NCBI RefSeq assembly: GCF_001591145.1
Contig: NZ_BCUF01000028.1
Span: forward strand, 1 to 64,000
Reading direction: 5' to 3'
From: Vibrio harveyi NBRC 15634 = ATCC 14126 = KCTC 12724
GTDB lineage: Bacteria; Pseudomonadota; Gammaproteobacteria; Enterobacterales; Vibrionaceae
DNA length: 64,000 nucleotides
Part shown: positions 36,749-45,704 of the stretch, piece after piece
How positions within the stretch are numbered: position 1 is the stretch's first letter
Layout of the letters: the number at the start of each line of letters is the position of its first letter
Position numbers and translations under genes: made by a program
The notes under the pieces: generated by a model
Told to the model about the DNA's origin: nothing
The model's database searches: none
The model's input: the letters and a program-made list of their open reading frames with translations, nothing else

Positions 36749-37093
36749 GTGGTTGTAGAAACCGATGGATATCTCGCTCTAATTGAGCACTTGTCACTTA
36801 ACTTAGATATTTTCACGTCTGAAATCGGTGACACAGGATCAGAAAGCATTGAAGATGTTGTGACTGACATGGTTGCATCGAACATCATGGCGATATTCGA
36901 GCAAAACCCAGAGTTGCATTCAAGCGTGCGTTTTAAGTTGCTAAAAGAGGCAGATGCGGTCGTTGAAGATTTGGGTGAAGTACTTGCGGGTGTATGGTCA
37001 AAGAAAGCGACGAATGAGCAGATTGCCTTTTTGGATGAGTACATCGCATTAGTTAAAAACCTGTTTGATACCGCGGTAGCGACCTACGACTGA
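36749..37093 (+). CDS. DUF3802 family protein
   Basis: A 114-aa acidic, helical protein matching the DUF3802 family of vibrios and relatives (VVETDGYLALIEHLSLNLDIF, EQIAFLDEYIALVKNLFD). It starts with GTG at 36749, preceded by GGAG at 7-8 nt. There is no signal peptide. The function is unknown. Confidence 0.75.
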   Translation: MVVETDGYLALIEHLSLNLDIFTSEIGDTGSESIEDVVTDMVASNIMAIFEQNPELHSSVRFKLLKEADAVVEDLGEVLAGVWSKKATNEQIAFLDEYIALVKNLFDTAVATYD

Positions 37094-37126
37094 TTTTCTT
37101 CTTGCGTCATTCAAATTCAAGAGGAG

Positions 37127-37615
37127 TTACATTGTAACTCTTCTTACTTGCCAAAATTTCGATGCCCAATATGGGTTGTCGATTCTCGAAATGATCACGC
37201 CTTTTGAAGTAGAAGCGTGCATGAACTGTTTGTTCCCAAGATAAATGCCCACGTGGTATGTGCTTCGTTTGGTTTTGAAAAATACCAAATCACCTTGTTG
37301 GGCGTCCGACCAACTCATTTCAACACCTTGTTTAGACTGTTGGCGGGTAGTACGCGGCAGCGACATTTTGTATGCCTCAACAAACGCTTTTTGAACAAAA
37401 GCCGAACAGTCGATGCCTGACTTTTTAGTTCCACCTAGTCGATAAGGCGTGCCTTCCCACTCATTATAGAATTGGTACAAATCCTGATTGCCGGACAACA
37501 GCTGATTGACGGGCAGGGAGGCGTTGACTTGTGTTTCTGGATCTGGACCTGACGAGCACGCACTGAGTAGCACACTGATTATTAGAGGAAAAAATAAATG
37601 ACGAACCTTGCTCAC
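37127..37615 (-). CDS. NlpC/P60 cell-wall hydrolase lipoprotein
   Basis: A 162-aa Spr-like lipoprotein: signal and lipobox LLSAC (Cys20), then an NlpC/P60 domain with catalytic Cys70 (GIDCSAFVQ), His121 (TYHVGIYLG) and His133 (FMHAS). It is expected to be an outer-membrane-anchored D,L-endopeptidase acting on peptidoglycan stems. It is monocistronic and convergent with the DUF3802 gene. Confidence 0.88.
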   Translation of the reverse strand: MSKVRHLFFPLIISVLLSACSSGPDPETQVNASLPVNQLLSGNQDLYQFYNEWEGTPYRLGGTKKSGIDCSAFVQKAFVEAYKMSLPRTTRQQSKQGVEMSWSDAQQGDLVFFKTKRSTYHVGIYLGNKQFMHASTSKGVIISRIDNPYWASKFWQVRRVTM

Positions 37616-37750
37616 TGGTCATCTCCATGACTTAAAACTGAAATATTAGCGTCATAATCAACACCTAGTATGGGCTGAAAATCACGTTTTTGTCTCACTT
37701 ATGTGACGAAAAAGCGGACACGTTGATTCAAACTCAGGAAAGAACATCCA

Positions 37751-39775
37751 TTGATTATGACAAAGCGCAAACGTTTACGCCTTTCTTTTTCACTGATTCA
37801 AACTATCAGTGCAACATTTCTAACTATCATCGCACTTGTTATAGCCCTTTCTGTCTCAAGTTTCAAAGGAGTGGAGCAGGTGGGTGACCAATTTAATGCG
37901 TTGTCTCAAAAAGCGTTACCAATGGCAATGGCAAACGCGACACTTACAAGGAATGTGTTGGAACAGGTGAAACTGCTTAATTATGGAATGCAAATAACCG
38001 ATCCTAATGAACTTCCTTTGATTACATCTCAAATCGAAGAACTGGCAAGTCAAAGCGACGACCTAATCGAGCAAACGTCCGGCGTTGCTGATCATCTCTC
38101 CAGTATGCTCCAAGGAAATGTCGCAGAACTCCATCAAATCACCAACTCCATTTTATCCAAACAGTCTGCGGTGATTCAGATGCAAAGTGACATTAACTCG
38201 GCTGTTGGCGGGTTTCGTTACGGTCTTAGTTCGATTGGACCTGAGATGAACCGCATCAGTTCATTTCTTAGTAACGAAAATCCTGAATCGAGTGATGCAG
38301 CAAATCGTTTTATCGCCTCTGCAAGTTCAATGGAAAGCACTTTCTTGGTCATGATGATGCAAACTGAGCTAGGAAAAGCGGAGCGAGAATACAAGGAGAT
38401 GCGCAATCGCATCGCTGGCATCAATCTCGCTTTTGATGATTTCAAAGAATGGCATCCAGAAGTTAACGAGTTTGCTAGCCTCATTGCGCCTTATGAAATG
38501 GTACAGGCGGGCTTCAAGGACGATGGTGTACTCCGTTTAATATTGGCAAAGTTGGAAAGGAGTGAGCAGCAAAAAGCTGAGTTTCAACGTGCCTCTCAGC
38601 TTTCAAATGAAACCATGTATTTACTCGATCAAGTGTCTGATGCGGCCTCCGCTTTGATCAAAGAACGTGAAACCGTGGTCCAGAAAACAATTAAAAACGT
38701 TATTTTTATGGTGGTTACTGCCGCTGGTGTTATCTCTCTGGTTATCCTCGTAACGTGGTTTGGTCTAAGAACGTGGATTAATCGAGGTCTTAGAAATATT
38801 CTGAATCGCTTGTCGGCATTAACAGAGCATGACTTTCGCGACAAAGCTCAAGAGGTAGGTCCGTTTGAACTCAAAGAAGTCGCACGCAAGCTCAATCTTG
38901 TCATCGCCTCAACGCACGACTCTATTTCTACCGTGACTCGTAATTGCGATATCTTGTACCAAACTGCAGAAATCAGCCACGGTGCTGCTGAGCAAACAAA
39001 TCAAAGCTTAACCACGCAAAATGAAGCGTTAATGAGCATGGTGACGACGATCACTCAGTTAGAAGCGTCGATTCGGGAGATTGCATCGGTCACTAATGCT
39101 TCGTCTGAAGATTCGTATTTAGCGACGGAGCATACAGTGAAAGGTGTGAGTGTTGTGGAACAAAATCGCCTGCGTTTGGAATCACTAGAGAGCTCTCTCA
39201 ACACAAACGAACAATCTATGATGGAACTCGATCTGCGCGTAAAACAAATTCGTGAAATGGTCGATATGATCAGTGGCATTGCTGACAACACTAACTTACT
39301 TGCGTTGAACGCAGCGATTGAAGCAGCGCGTGCAGGAGAGCAAGGAAGAGGCTTTGCGGTCGTTGCCGATGAGGTTCGTAAGCTCGCCAGTGATACCTCG
39401 CAGCAAACCACCAATATTCGTGAAATGATGAATGAGTTAGTTATCGCAGCGGATCGTTCTCGGAAGGCTGTGAATGATTCACGTGAGGAAATGTCTTCTG
39501 CGTTGCAGTCAAGTCATCAAGTGAAATCTACCTTTACTGAAATTAATGAAGCGGTTCAGCTTATCCAGCAACGTGTCGACCAAATTTCTGTTGCGACAGA
39601 AGAGCAAGAACGCGCTACTGCTGAAGTTTCTCAAGCTATCTCACATCTTTCTGAGCAAGGTGAACATACCAAACTTCAGTTGGAAGCCATGGTTGAGAGC
39701 TCGGAACAAGTCGCAGACATCGCAGGGCATCAACAAACGATGCTGCATAAATACGAACTGCTTAAAGTGAGTTGA
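37751..39775 (+). CDS. Methyl-accepting chemotaxis protein
   Basis: A 674-aa chemoreceptor. The N-terminal helix (FSLIQTISATFLTIIALVIALSVSSF) is followed by a roughly 270-residue periplasmic helical sensor, a second membrane helix (VIFMVVTAAGVISLVILVTWFGL, about residues 310-335), HAMP, and a signalling domain whose hairpin tip reads NTNLLALNAAIEAARAGEQGRG. The ligand is unknown. The frame opens with TTG 37751 (AGGA 11 nt upstream) and has an ATG two codons later (37757); either may be used. No C-terminal CheR-tether pentapeptide is seen. Confidence 0.9.
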   Translation: MIMTKRKRLRLSFSLIQTISATFLTIIALVIALSVSSFKGVEQVGDQFNALSQKALPMAMANATLTRNVLEQVKLLNYGMQITDPNELPLITSQIEELASQSDDLIEQTSGVADHLSSMLQGNVAELHQITNSILSKQSAVIQMQSDINSAVGGFRYGLSSIGPEMNRISSFLSNENPESSDAANRFIASASSMESTFLVMMMQTELGKAEREYKEMRNRIAGINLAFDDFKEWHPEVNEFASLIAPYEMVQAGFKDDGVLRLILAKLERSEQQKAEFQRASQLSNETMYLLDQVSDAASALIKERETVVQKTIKNVIFMVVTAAGVISLVILVTWFGLRTWINRGLRNILNRLSALTEHDFRDKAQEVGPFELKEVARKLNLVIASTHDSISTVTRNCDILYQTAEISHGAAEQTNQSLTTQNEALMSMVTTITQLEASIREIASVTNASSEDSYLATEHTVKGVSVVEQNRLRLESLESSLNTNEQSMMELDLRVKQIREMVDMISGIADNTNLLALNAAIEAARAGEQGRGFAVVADEVRKLASDTSQQTTNIREMMNELVIAADRSRKAVNDSREEMSSALQSSHQVKSTFTEINEAVQLIQQRVDQISVATEEQERATAEVSQAISHLSEQGEHTKLQLEAMVESSEQVADIAGHQQTMLHKYELLKVS

Positions 39776-39816
39776 TCCAACATTAGGTAAGAGCAACCGA
39801 ACTTCCTATACGACCA

Positions 39817-39846
39817 AAGGCAGGGTAATCGCTCTGTCTTTTTAAT
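39817..39846 (+). terminator. Terminator of the chemoreceptor gene
   Basis: AAGGCAGGG (39817-39825) pairs with CTCTGTCTT (39832-39840) with two G-U pairs, followed by TTT-AA-TTTT. Confidence 0.7.
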
Positions 39847-40009
39847 TTTCGACTCCAAGAGTGAGTGACCTAAATCGCAAATTGGCTCATTGTACCCAAA
39901 AAGCAAAGGTAATCTAACGCCAACCGATATACGTTGAAGTTGGTAAGCTTTTCTGTGCTAGGTCACTTGCCTTTGTACTCAGAAGAAGCAAAACAAAAAT
40001 GCCAACAAA

Positions 40010-40441
40010 ATGAGGAATGATTCTTTGGTCGATAAAGTATGTCCAGTGGTATTAAGAGACCAAAATAACGAGATTCTTCTTTTCAAACATCCTCTTGCAG
40101 GCGTTCAGTTGGTGAAAGGCACTGTTGAACCCTTCGATTACGACTTCTTAAGTGCGGCAAAAAGAGAGTTGGCAGAAGAGTCGGGGATTGAACTGGTCAA
40201 TCAAACAACCTACTTAGGGGCTTGGGAGAGTGGGTTTCAAGAGCAGATTTGGCATTTCGTTTTGTGTGAATGTGAAGCGTTGTCGGAACAGTGGGTCTTC
40301 CACACTCAAGATGATGGTGGGCATGATTTTGAATTCTTTTGGCATAAGGTGACAGAAGACATTTCTTTTCGTGCGCACCCTGTTTTTCAACATGCTTTAG
40401 AGCAAGTTCGTGAGTTTATTCGTCTTGAGGCAATGAAGTGA
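40010..40441 (+). CDS. Nudix hydrolase
   Basis: A 143-aa Nudix protein. The box is GTVEPFD...AAKRELAEESGIEL: the REL-x-EE-x-G core is intact, while the usual first Glu of GX5E is replaced by Asp. It hydrolyses a nucleoside-diphosphate-linked substrate that cannot be named from sequence. It is the first gene of a small unit; its TGA overlaps the GTG start of the next reading frame. Confidence 0.8.
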   Translation: MRNDSLVDKVCPVVLRDQNNEILLFKHPLAGVQLVKGTVEPFDYDFLSAAKRELAEESGIELVNQTTYLGAWESGFQEQIWHFVLCECEALSEQWVFHTQDDGGHDFEFFWHKVTEDISFRAHPVFQHALEQVREFIRLEAMK

Positions 40442-40907
40442 AAGTTGGAATCGGTAATCACACGAATGGTGAGTTGTTTCAAGAACTCAAAGAACAACGT
40501 ATTCAATTCAATCAGTTTGCCTTACAGCTGTTTGAAGACCAAATGATACAAACCAAACAACGTGGCCAGACATTGTCTGTATTGGTAACAACGCCTTCGG
40601 AATTAAGGGCTCCTTTTGGAGCAACGCTGGCTGAGCTTGTTGCTCATGCAGCTCTGAAAGGGCTAGAGCCTTGTCCGCTCGCCGTCGCATCATACTTGTT
40701 ACTTCAAGGTATTTCGCTCACAAAAGATTAATACATAATGCTCGCTTCTTTGCCTCTTGCTCAGGAAGAGACCTATCCCAGAGGTTTATTCTACGTAAGC
40801 GGGATGATGGTGTGTGGCTAAGAGGTTATCGATGTGAGGATGCCTTTATCTTTCCGCCTTCGATGAAGTTTTTGTTCATTGACTTAAAAGCACCACAAGA
40901 GGGATAA
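40438..40907 (+). pseudogene. Hypothetical gene, apparently frameshifted
   Basis: Two frames appear to encode one protein. 40438-40731 (GTG start, 97 aa) ends with ATLAELVAHAALKGLEPCPLAVASYLLLQG and then stops at TAA. The -1 frame continues with FILRKRDDGVWLRGYRC and FIFPPSMKFLFIDL to a stop at 40905-40907. This resembles a recurrent small hypothetical family in which an (A/P)xL-x-ELCPAEVxxxLRLQ-like segment is followed by a W-x-x-G...FVF segment in one chain. No canonical slippery heptamer is visible near 40715-40731, so a real mutation or an assembly error is more likely than programmed frameshifting. The function is unknown. Confidence 0.55.
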
Positions 40908-40909
40908 CT

Positions 40910-41452
40910 TTGACCTACGTTTACCATCGCGTACCAAGCAACTTGACGGGAGACCGATTGAAACCTCTTAACTGCTTGAAAGCGTCACACCCGAACTTGT
41001 ATCAACAACATGTCAAGAAATACGAGTATCGCCCGCAAGCTCTAAAGCGTCGTGTTCATGGGTTGGATTGCTATTGGAATGACGTGCTTCACTTTACACC
41101 GATTCATCCGGGCAAGGTACTAGAGGGATTGAGAAAGAGCGGCCTTGAGACGACAACGCTAGGTCGTTGGTTTCGGTTTGATGTGAGGGAGCTTGGCTTT
41201 GATAAAACCAATACCGTGATTTTCTGGTCGCCCAATCAAGAATTTGGTGATTGGAAAGAATCAAAAGAGGATTTTATGCCTTACAAAGAGACCGAACTTT
41301 TACAACTCAGCGAACTTCCGAGCAAACCGCTATGCTTTTATCAGGAGCGAATTCATAAGGAAGAAGTGCCATTGTTATTCTTTCGTACCCCTCACGTACT
41401 GTTTAAAGGCTCTGTCGGTCTCAAAAATGGTCATGAAATTACAATTGTTTAG
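40910..41452 (+). CDS. Conserved hypothetical protein
   Basis: A 180-aa protein with no domain I recognise. It is rich in aromatic and charged residues (RPQALKRRVHGLDCYWNDVLHFTPIHPGK), with no signal peptide or membrane helix. The start is TTG 40910, preceded by GAGGG; the gap from the previous frame is 2 bp, so it is part of the Nudix unit. A reverse-transcribable or nucleic-acid-binding role is not shown by the sequence, and I assign none. Confidence 0.6.
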   Translation: MTYVYHRVPSNLTGDRLKPLNCLKASHPNLYQQHVKKYEYRPQALKRRVHGLDCYWNDVLHFTPIHPGKVLEGLRKSGLETTTLGRWFRFDVRELGFDKTNTVIFWSPNQEFGDWKESKEDFMPYKETELLQLSELPSKPLCFYQERIHKEEVPLLFFRTPHVLFKGSVGLKNGHEITIV

Positions 41453-41503
41453 CTGACTTCTATATGCTTTGCGCATTCATTCAGATAAGGAAAGGAAACG
41501 ATA

Positions 41504-41884
41504 ATGGATAAATTCGTAGTGTTTCTCCTATGCCTTTGCCTGACAGTAGGTGGCGTTATTCACCTTTACGACAATATTGTCGATGGCTTTTTGCCTTACG
41601 ATTTTGCCCCAGGCTGGTTAAACATGTATTGGAGTGCTTTGGGTCTCCTAGATTTGCTTGCCGTGTATTTGTTGATCAAGCATCGACGGACCGGGCTGGT
41701 TTTAGTTCTATTGATTATGTTAAGCAGCGTAGGCTTTAACTCGTATGCACACTATGGATTGGGTATCTTCGAGAGTAGTGGACAACTGCAATGGCAAACG
41801 TTGCTATTAGGATTTTCTATTGGGGTATCAATTTGGTTGTGGAATTCGCAAAAGAATCGTCACTCTCGTCAGATATTCCGTTAA
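41504..41884 (+). CDS. Four-helix membrane protein, unknown function
   Basis: A 126-aa protein with about four predicted membrane helices (FVVFLLCLCLTVGGVIHLY, MYWSALGLLDLLAVYLLI, GLVLVLLIMLSSVGF, WQTLLLGFSIGVSIWLW). AAGGAAA precedes the ATG. A smaller membrane protein gene follows at 38 bp. Confidence 0.7.
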   Translation: MDKFVVFLLCLCLTVGGVIHLYDNIVDGFLPYDFAPGWLNMYWSALGLLDLLAVYLLIKHRRTGLVLVLLIMLSSVGFNSYAHYGLGIFESSGQLQWQTLLLGFSIGVSIWLWNSQKNRHSRQIFR

Positions 41885-41921
41885 CTTTTTGACATTACGT
41901 ATTTTTCAACAGGGAAGTGTT

Positions 41922-42140
41922 ATGGATAACTTTAAGGAGCTGGCGAGCTTCGGTATTTTTGCTGCGCTATCAGGCTTTAGCTTTGGTGCCATCTTTTTTG
42001 GTATTGCATTTGTATACGCAGCCATAAATAAACAACAAGACGTGAGTGTGCTCGCCATCTCATCGATTGTTTTGGGGATTATCGGCTTGTTTGTTGGCGT
42101 CACTCAATCAAACAAGAAACGTAATTTGATTAAAGCCTAA
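41922..42140 (+). CDS. Small two-helix membrane protein
   Basis: A 72-aa protein: two hydrophobic helices (FGIFAALSGFSFGAIFFGIAFVYAA and VLAISSIVLGIIGLFVGV) and a basic tail (NKKRNLIKA). The frame extends upstream into the previous gene, but ATG 41922 with AGGGAAG before it is the evident start. The function is unknown. Confidence 0.7.
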   Translation: MDNFKELASFGIFAALSGFSFGAIFFGIAFVYAAINKQQDVSVLAISSIVLGIIGLFVGVTQSNKKRNLIKA

Positions 42141-42146
42141 AGATTT

Positions 42147-42371
42147 CTATTCAATCCTAAATACACTGGGGTGAGTAGCGGTTGCATGTTCGTGATACAT
42201 ATCATCGAGGTAGGTCAGCAACTCATCTTCTTCTAGAAATGGCGGCACTACCAAATCTCTGATTGGGCGCTTTATCGATGTTTCTGAATCGATATAAAGC
42301 GTCCAAATCCCATCTTTGCATTCCGCAAGCACGACTTTTCCAAACACATTCACTTTCATTGAGCGGCTCAT
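42147..42371 (-). CDS. Small hypothetical protein coupled to a desaturase-like gene
   Basis: A 74-aa soluble protein (KVNVFGKVVLAECKDGIWTLYID, DDMYHEHATATHPSVF). Its start overlaps the stop of the sterol-desaturase-like gene by 4 nt (ATGA); an alternative ATG lies four codons later. It resembles small conserved proteins of unknown function in gamma-proteobacteria. Confidence 0.65.
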   Translation of the reverse strand: MSRSMKVNVFGKVVLAECKDGIWTLYIDSETSIKRPIRDLVVPPFLEEDELLTYLDDMYHEHATATHPSVFRIE

Positions 42372-43186
42372 GAGGAAGACTTTTCTTTGTAACGAAATGG
42401 CTGGGTAATCAGTTTATCTAATCTTTGCTCGTCTTTGTCGCGAATCTCTGGAACACCAATCACAACATCATCATGTCCTAACTCCGGTTGAGCTCGATAT
42501 GTGCCAAACAAGCGATCCCAGATAGACAAGAAGAAGCCAAAGTTTGAATGTGTCTCGCGCACGATGACGGAGTGGTGAACGCGATGCATGTCTGGTGTCA
42601 CAACCAACTTACGTAACGTCGCGTCCCAAGGCAGTGGCAGCTTTGCATTGCTATGGTTAAACATGGCGCTGGCATTCAATACGATTTCAAACACAACGAT
42701 GCCAATAGGAGAGACGCCTAAAGTAAACACAGCGGCGATTTTTACCACCATAGAGAGAATGATTTCTATCGGGTGGAATCGTGTCCCGGTTGTGACATCG
42801 ATATCCAAGTCAGCATGATGCATGCGGTGAAGCTTCCATAGCGGTTTAACTCGATTGAAGACTAAATGCTGCAGGTAGATGATGAGATCGAGTAGCACAA
42901 CGGTTATCAGCACATTTAACCAAGTCGGGAAGGCAAGAGCATTGAGTAGGCCCCAATGGTTTTCATAAGCGATGATGGCCGCTTGAAAGGCTGCAATCGG
43001 CATAACTATGGCAATAACGACACTATTTAGTGCGACCAATGTGAGGTTGTTAAACCAGCGAAATGAACGGTCGACAGTCAGCTGCTTTCTCGGTCGCTTG
43101 TTTTCCCACAAGGTGCACAGCAACAAAACACCAATGAAGATGCTGAGTCGTAGCCAAGAAGGGTCGTTAAATGCAGTTTCGGGCAC
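42368..43186 (-). CDS. Sterol desaturase/fatty acid hydroxylase family membrane protein
   Basis: A 272-aa membrane protein with the di-iron histidine boxes of the family: LQHLVFNR, LHRMHHADLD and DMHRVHHS, plus RFHPIE between them. There are about four membrane helices. It is likely a lipid C-H hydroxylase or desaturase; the bacterial substrate is unknown. It is the first gene of a two-gene unit. Confidence 0.82.
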   Translation of the reverse strand: MPETAFNDPSWLRLSIFIGVLLLCTLWENKRPRKQLTVDRSFRWFNNLTLVALNSVVIAIVMPIAAFQAAIIAYENHWGLLNALAFPTWLNVLITVVLLDLIIYLQHLVFNRVKPLWKLHRMHHADLDIDVTTGTRFHPIEIILSMVVKIAAVFTLGVSPIGIVVFEIVLNASAMFNHSNAKLPLPWDATLRKLVVTPDMHRVHHSVIVRETHSNFGFFLSIWDRLFGTYRAQPELGHDDVVIGVPEIRDKDEQRLDKLITQPFRYKEKSSS

Positions 43187-43366
43187 ACTAATTTCCTTGT
43201 TTGATTCGCTTATTTGTTAAGACCTTAACACTCCACCGTATCTTTCAACGAGAAGAAAGGAATGTGAATGTCCGTCCGTTTATCAACATTTCTTGAGACT
43301 AACCCTCTATGCAAGTAGAATCGCGCTCTACTTTATGAAGACCCTAACAACTGGCACTTTCTATCC

Positions 43367-44116
43367 ATGAGAATCCACGCTTTCCATCGTTTATACCAGC
43401 ACCGTCAATCTATCTCAACGAAGCCGTTTAACGCTCGCGGTTGTAAAGTGGTTCGCTGTCCTTATTGTCAGGTTTCTGAACAATATTGTTTGTGCGAGAT
43501 TCAGCCGAACATTGAATCCAATATTGCCTGTATGCTGATCGTATCGGAAAACGAAGTGTTTAAGCCAAGTAATACTGGGCGTCTTATTGCTGATACGATT
43601 CAAGAGACCTACGTGTATCAATGGAATCGTACCGAACCTTCTGAAGAGATGTTGGCATTGCTAGAGAACGATGCTTATCAACCTGTGGTTGTCTTCCCAG
43701 CAGATTACGTGGATGAGCCTGAACGTTTGTTGGACGGTTTAAATCCAGAGCGTTTGAAGATATCCGATGGCTCGGATAAAAAGTGGCTAATGATCTTCAT
43801 TGATGGTAGTTGGCGTGAGGCACGTAAGATCTTCCGCCGTTCAGAGTTTCTTAAATCTTTACCTGTGCTTTCTATTGAGCCGGAATCACTGTCTGAATAC
43901 ATTATGCGTCGCTCGGATAACGAGCAACACTTATCAACGGCAGAAGTGGCGACGTTAGTATTCAAACAGGCAGGTGAAGAGCAAGCTTCGGAGTGTCTGC
44001 AATTGTGGTTTGAAGCCTTCCGTGAAACCTACATGCTGACGAAAACTCGAGTAAAAACCGACTGGTCTCGCCCGCATCTGAAACGTTTCAAAGAGTGGGC
44101 TAAAATCGAGAGCTAA
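43367..44116 (+). CDS. tapT: DTW-domain tRNA-uridine aminocarboxypropyltransferase
   Basis: A 249-aa DTW-domain protein: an N-terminal Cys cluster CPYCQVSEQYCLCEI, then FIDGSWREARKIF (the DTW-type motif as DGSW), LSTAEVATLV and a C-terminal RPHLKRFKEW. E. coli TapT makes acp3U47 in tRNA using S-adenosylmethionine; this protein is the probable counterpart, but vibrios can carry more than one DTW paralogue, so the symbol is tentative. Confidence 0.75.
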   Translation: MRIHAFHRLYQHRQSISTKPFNARGCKVVRCPYCQVSEQYCLCEIQPNIESNIACMLIVSENEVFKPSNTGRLIADTIQETYVYQWNRTEPSEEMLALLENDAYQPVVVFPADYVDEPERLLDGLNPERLKISDGSDKKWLMIFIDGSWREARKIFRRSEFLKSLPVLSIEPESLSEYIMRRSDNEQHLSTAEVATLVFKQAGEEQASECLQLWFEAFRETYMLTKTRVKTDWSRPHLKRFKEWAKIES

Positions 44117-44288
44117 CTCTAAGGAATGAACTTTTGTTGATGGCTTGTTGTTCAACTGGCTTCAACGAGGGGATAAATCTGCATTCCGTCACGGTTTGCA
44201 GGCGTACAGATATGGATAATGCCTAAAGTTTATCTTTTTGACTCCAGCATATTTTGGGAGTCGTTTGAGCATTTTAGGAGAGAATTGC

Positions 44289-45197
44289 ATGTATTACGGC
44301 TTTGATGTCGGTGGCACTAAAATCGAGTTTGGTGCGTTTAACGAAAAACTTGAGCGTGTAGCAACTGAACGTGTACCAACACCAACAGACAACTACGATT
44401 TGCTGGTAGAAACCATCGCAGGTCTGGTTAACAAATACGATGCGGAATTTGGTTGTGAAGGCACGATTGGTCTTGGTCTTCCTGGCATGGAAGATGCGGA
44501 TGACGCAACTGTACTAACGGTTAACGTACCTGCCGCAAAAGGCAAACCACTTCGTGCGGATCTGGAAGCTAAAATCGGTCGCAGCGTAAAAATCGAAAAC
44601 GATGCAAACTGTTTCGCGCTTTCTGAAGCATGGGATGAAGACCTTCAAGACGAACCATCTGTACTAGGTTTGATCCTTGGTACGGGTTTTGGCGGTGGCT
44701 TTATCTACGAAGGTAAAGTGTTCTCTGGTCGTAACCACGTTGCGGGTGAGGTAGGTCATACACGTCTTCCTATCGACGCTTGGTTCCACCTAGGCGAAAA
44801 CGCGCCTTTACTAGGTTGTGGTTGCGAAAAGAAAGGTTGTCTAGATAGCTACCTGTCTGGTCGTGGTTTCGAGCTTCTTTACGCGCATTACTATGGCGAA
44901 GAGAAGAAAGCGATCGATATCATTAAGTCACACGCAGAAGGTGAAGCAAAAGCGGTTGAGCACGTTGAGCGTTTTATGGAGCTTCTCGCAATCTGCTTTG
45001 CGAACCTGTTTACTGCGACTGACCCACACGTTGTTGTACTAGGTGGAGGTCTATCTAACTTCGAACTGATTTACGAAGAGATGCCAAAACGTATTCCTAA
45101 GTACCTGCTTTCTGTCGCGAAATGTCCAAAGATCATCAAAGCAAAACATGGTGATTCAGGTGGCGTACGTGGTGCTGCGTTCCTAAACATCAAATAA
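44289..45197 (+). CDS. nagK: N-acetyl-D-glucosamine kinase
   Basis: A 302-aa ROK-family sugar kinase: the phosphate-1 loop GFDVGGTKIEFG, catalytic region IENDANCFALSEAW, GTGFGGG, and the zinc site LGCGCEKKGCLDSYLSGRG. The length and the zinc motif match NagK, which phosphorylates GlcNAc from chitin or cell-wall recycling to GlcNAc-6-P. The frame opens 17 codons earlier, but ATG 44289 follows TAGGAGAG and is the clear start. Confidence 0.9.
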   Translation: MYYGFDVGGTKIEFGAFNEKLERVATERVPTPTDNYDLLVETIAGLVNKYDAEFGCEGTIGLGLPGMEDADDATVLTVNVPAAKGKPLRADLEAKIGRSVKIENDANCFALSEAWDEDLQDEPSVLGLILGTGFGGGFIYEGKVFSGRNHVAGEVGHTRLPIDAWFHLGENAPLLGCGCEKKGCLDSYLSGRGFELLYAHYYGEEKKAIDIIKSHAEGEAKAVEHVERFMELLAICFANLFTATDPHVVVLGGGLSNFELIYEEMPKRIPKYLLSVAKCPKIIKAKHGDSGGVRGAAFLNIK

Positions 45198-45243
45198 TCG
45201 TCTGAGTTTTCGGTAAGCGAAAATACATAAGACCTATATTGAA

Positions 45244-45280
45244 AGCCTCGTTTTCCTTTAAGGTGAAACGGGGCTTTTTA
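45244..45280 (+). terminator. Terminator of nagK
   Basis: GCCTCGTTT pairs with GAAACGGGGC (one G-U) around a 12-nt loop and is followed by TTTTTA. Confidence 0.75.
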
Positions 45281-45311
45281 CTTATAGAGTACGAACAAAA
45301 AGAATAGGTAT

Positions 45312-45342
45312 AAAAAAACTCGCGACGAATCGCGAGTTTTTG
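45312..45342. terminator. Bidirectional terminator between nagK and the DUF2960 gene
   Basis: ACTCGCGA (45318-45325) pairs perfectly with TCGCGAGT (45330-45337) around CGAA, flanked by seven A and five T. It suits the convergent gene on the minus strand. Confidence 0.88.
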
Positions 45343-45363
45343 TTTTGATCTGTGTAGCTTGGC

Positions 45364-45630
45364 TTATTTGTTCTTTTTGCCTACACCCAAGTTTTCTTTT
45401 TGAGCTAGGGTGATTTTGCTAAAGCCTAATTTTCTGAAGTAGTTATCACGGTAGTTGCGCACCGCTTTAGTATCAGATACTGCTTCGATTTGTTGCTCCA
45501 TCTTTAGGAACTCAGTGATATCGATACCTTCTGCTTCTGCAACCGCTTCTTGAATATTGCGGTGTTGCTGGTATGAGAACGTCAGTTCTTTGTCTTGGTC
45601 TTTGTAAGTGTAAAGAATGGTGCGAGCCAT
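45364..45630 (-). CDS. DUF2960 family protein
   Basis: An 88-aa basic protein resembling the DUF2960 family (ARTILYTYKDQDKELTFSYQ, IQEAVAEAEGIDITEFLKME, RDNYFRKLGF). The frame extends 21 codons upstream toward moeA, but ATG 45630 with GAGAGA before it is preferred. The function is unknown. Confidence 0.7.
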   Translation of the reverse strand: MARTILYTYKDQDKELTFSYQQHRNIQEAVAEAEGIDITEFLKMEQQIEAVSDTKAVRNYRDNYFRKLGFSKITLAQKENLGVGKKNK

Positions 45631-45704
45631 AGCTGTCTCTCTGAAAAGTTTTTCTGTCATCAATAAAAAGGTCAGACGTGCTGACCTTCTCATTTTTAGT
45701 TGGG

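Noticed and set aside
36610..37044. 144-aa reading frame antisense to the DUF3802 gene
   Set aside because: It mirrors the codon pattern of the sense gene, has no ribosome-binding site of note and shows Ser/Thr-rich nonsense composition.
40715..40731. Programmed -1 frameshift site
   Set aside because: No X-XXY-YYZ heptamer in the correct frame and no obvious downstream pseudoknot.
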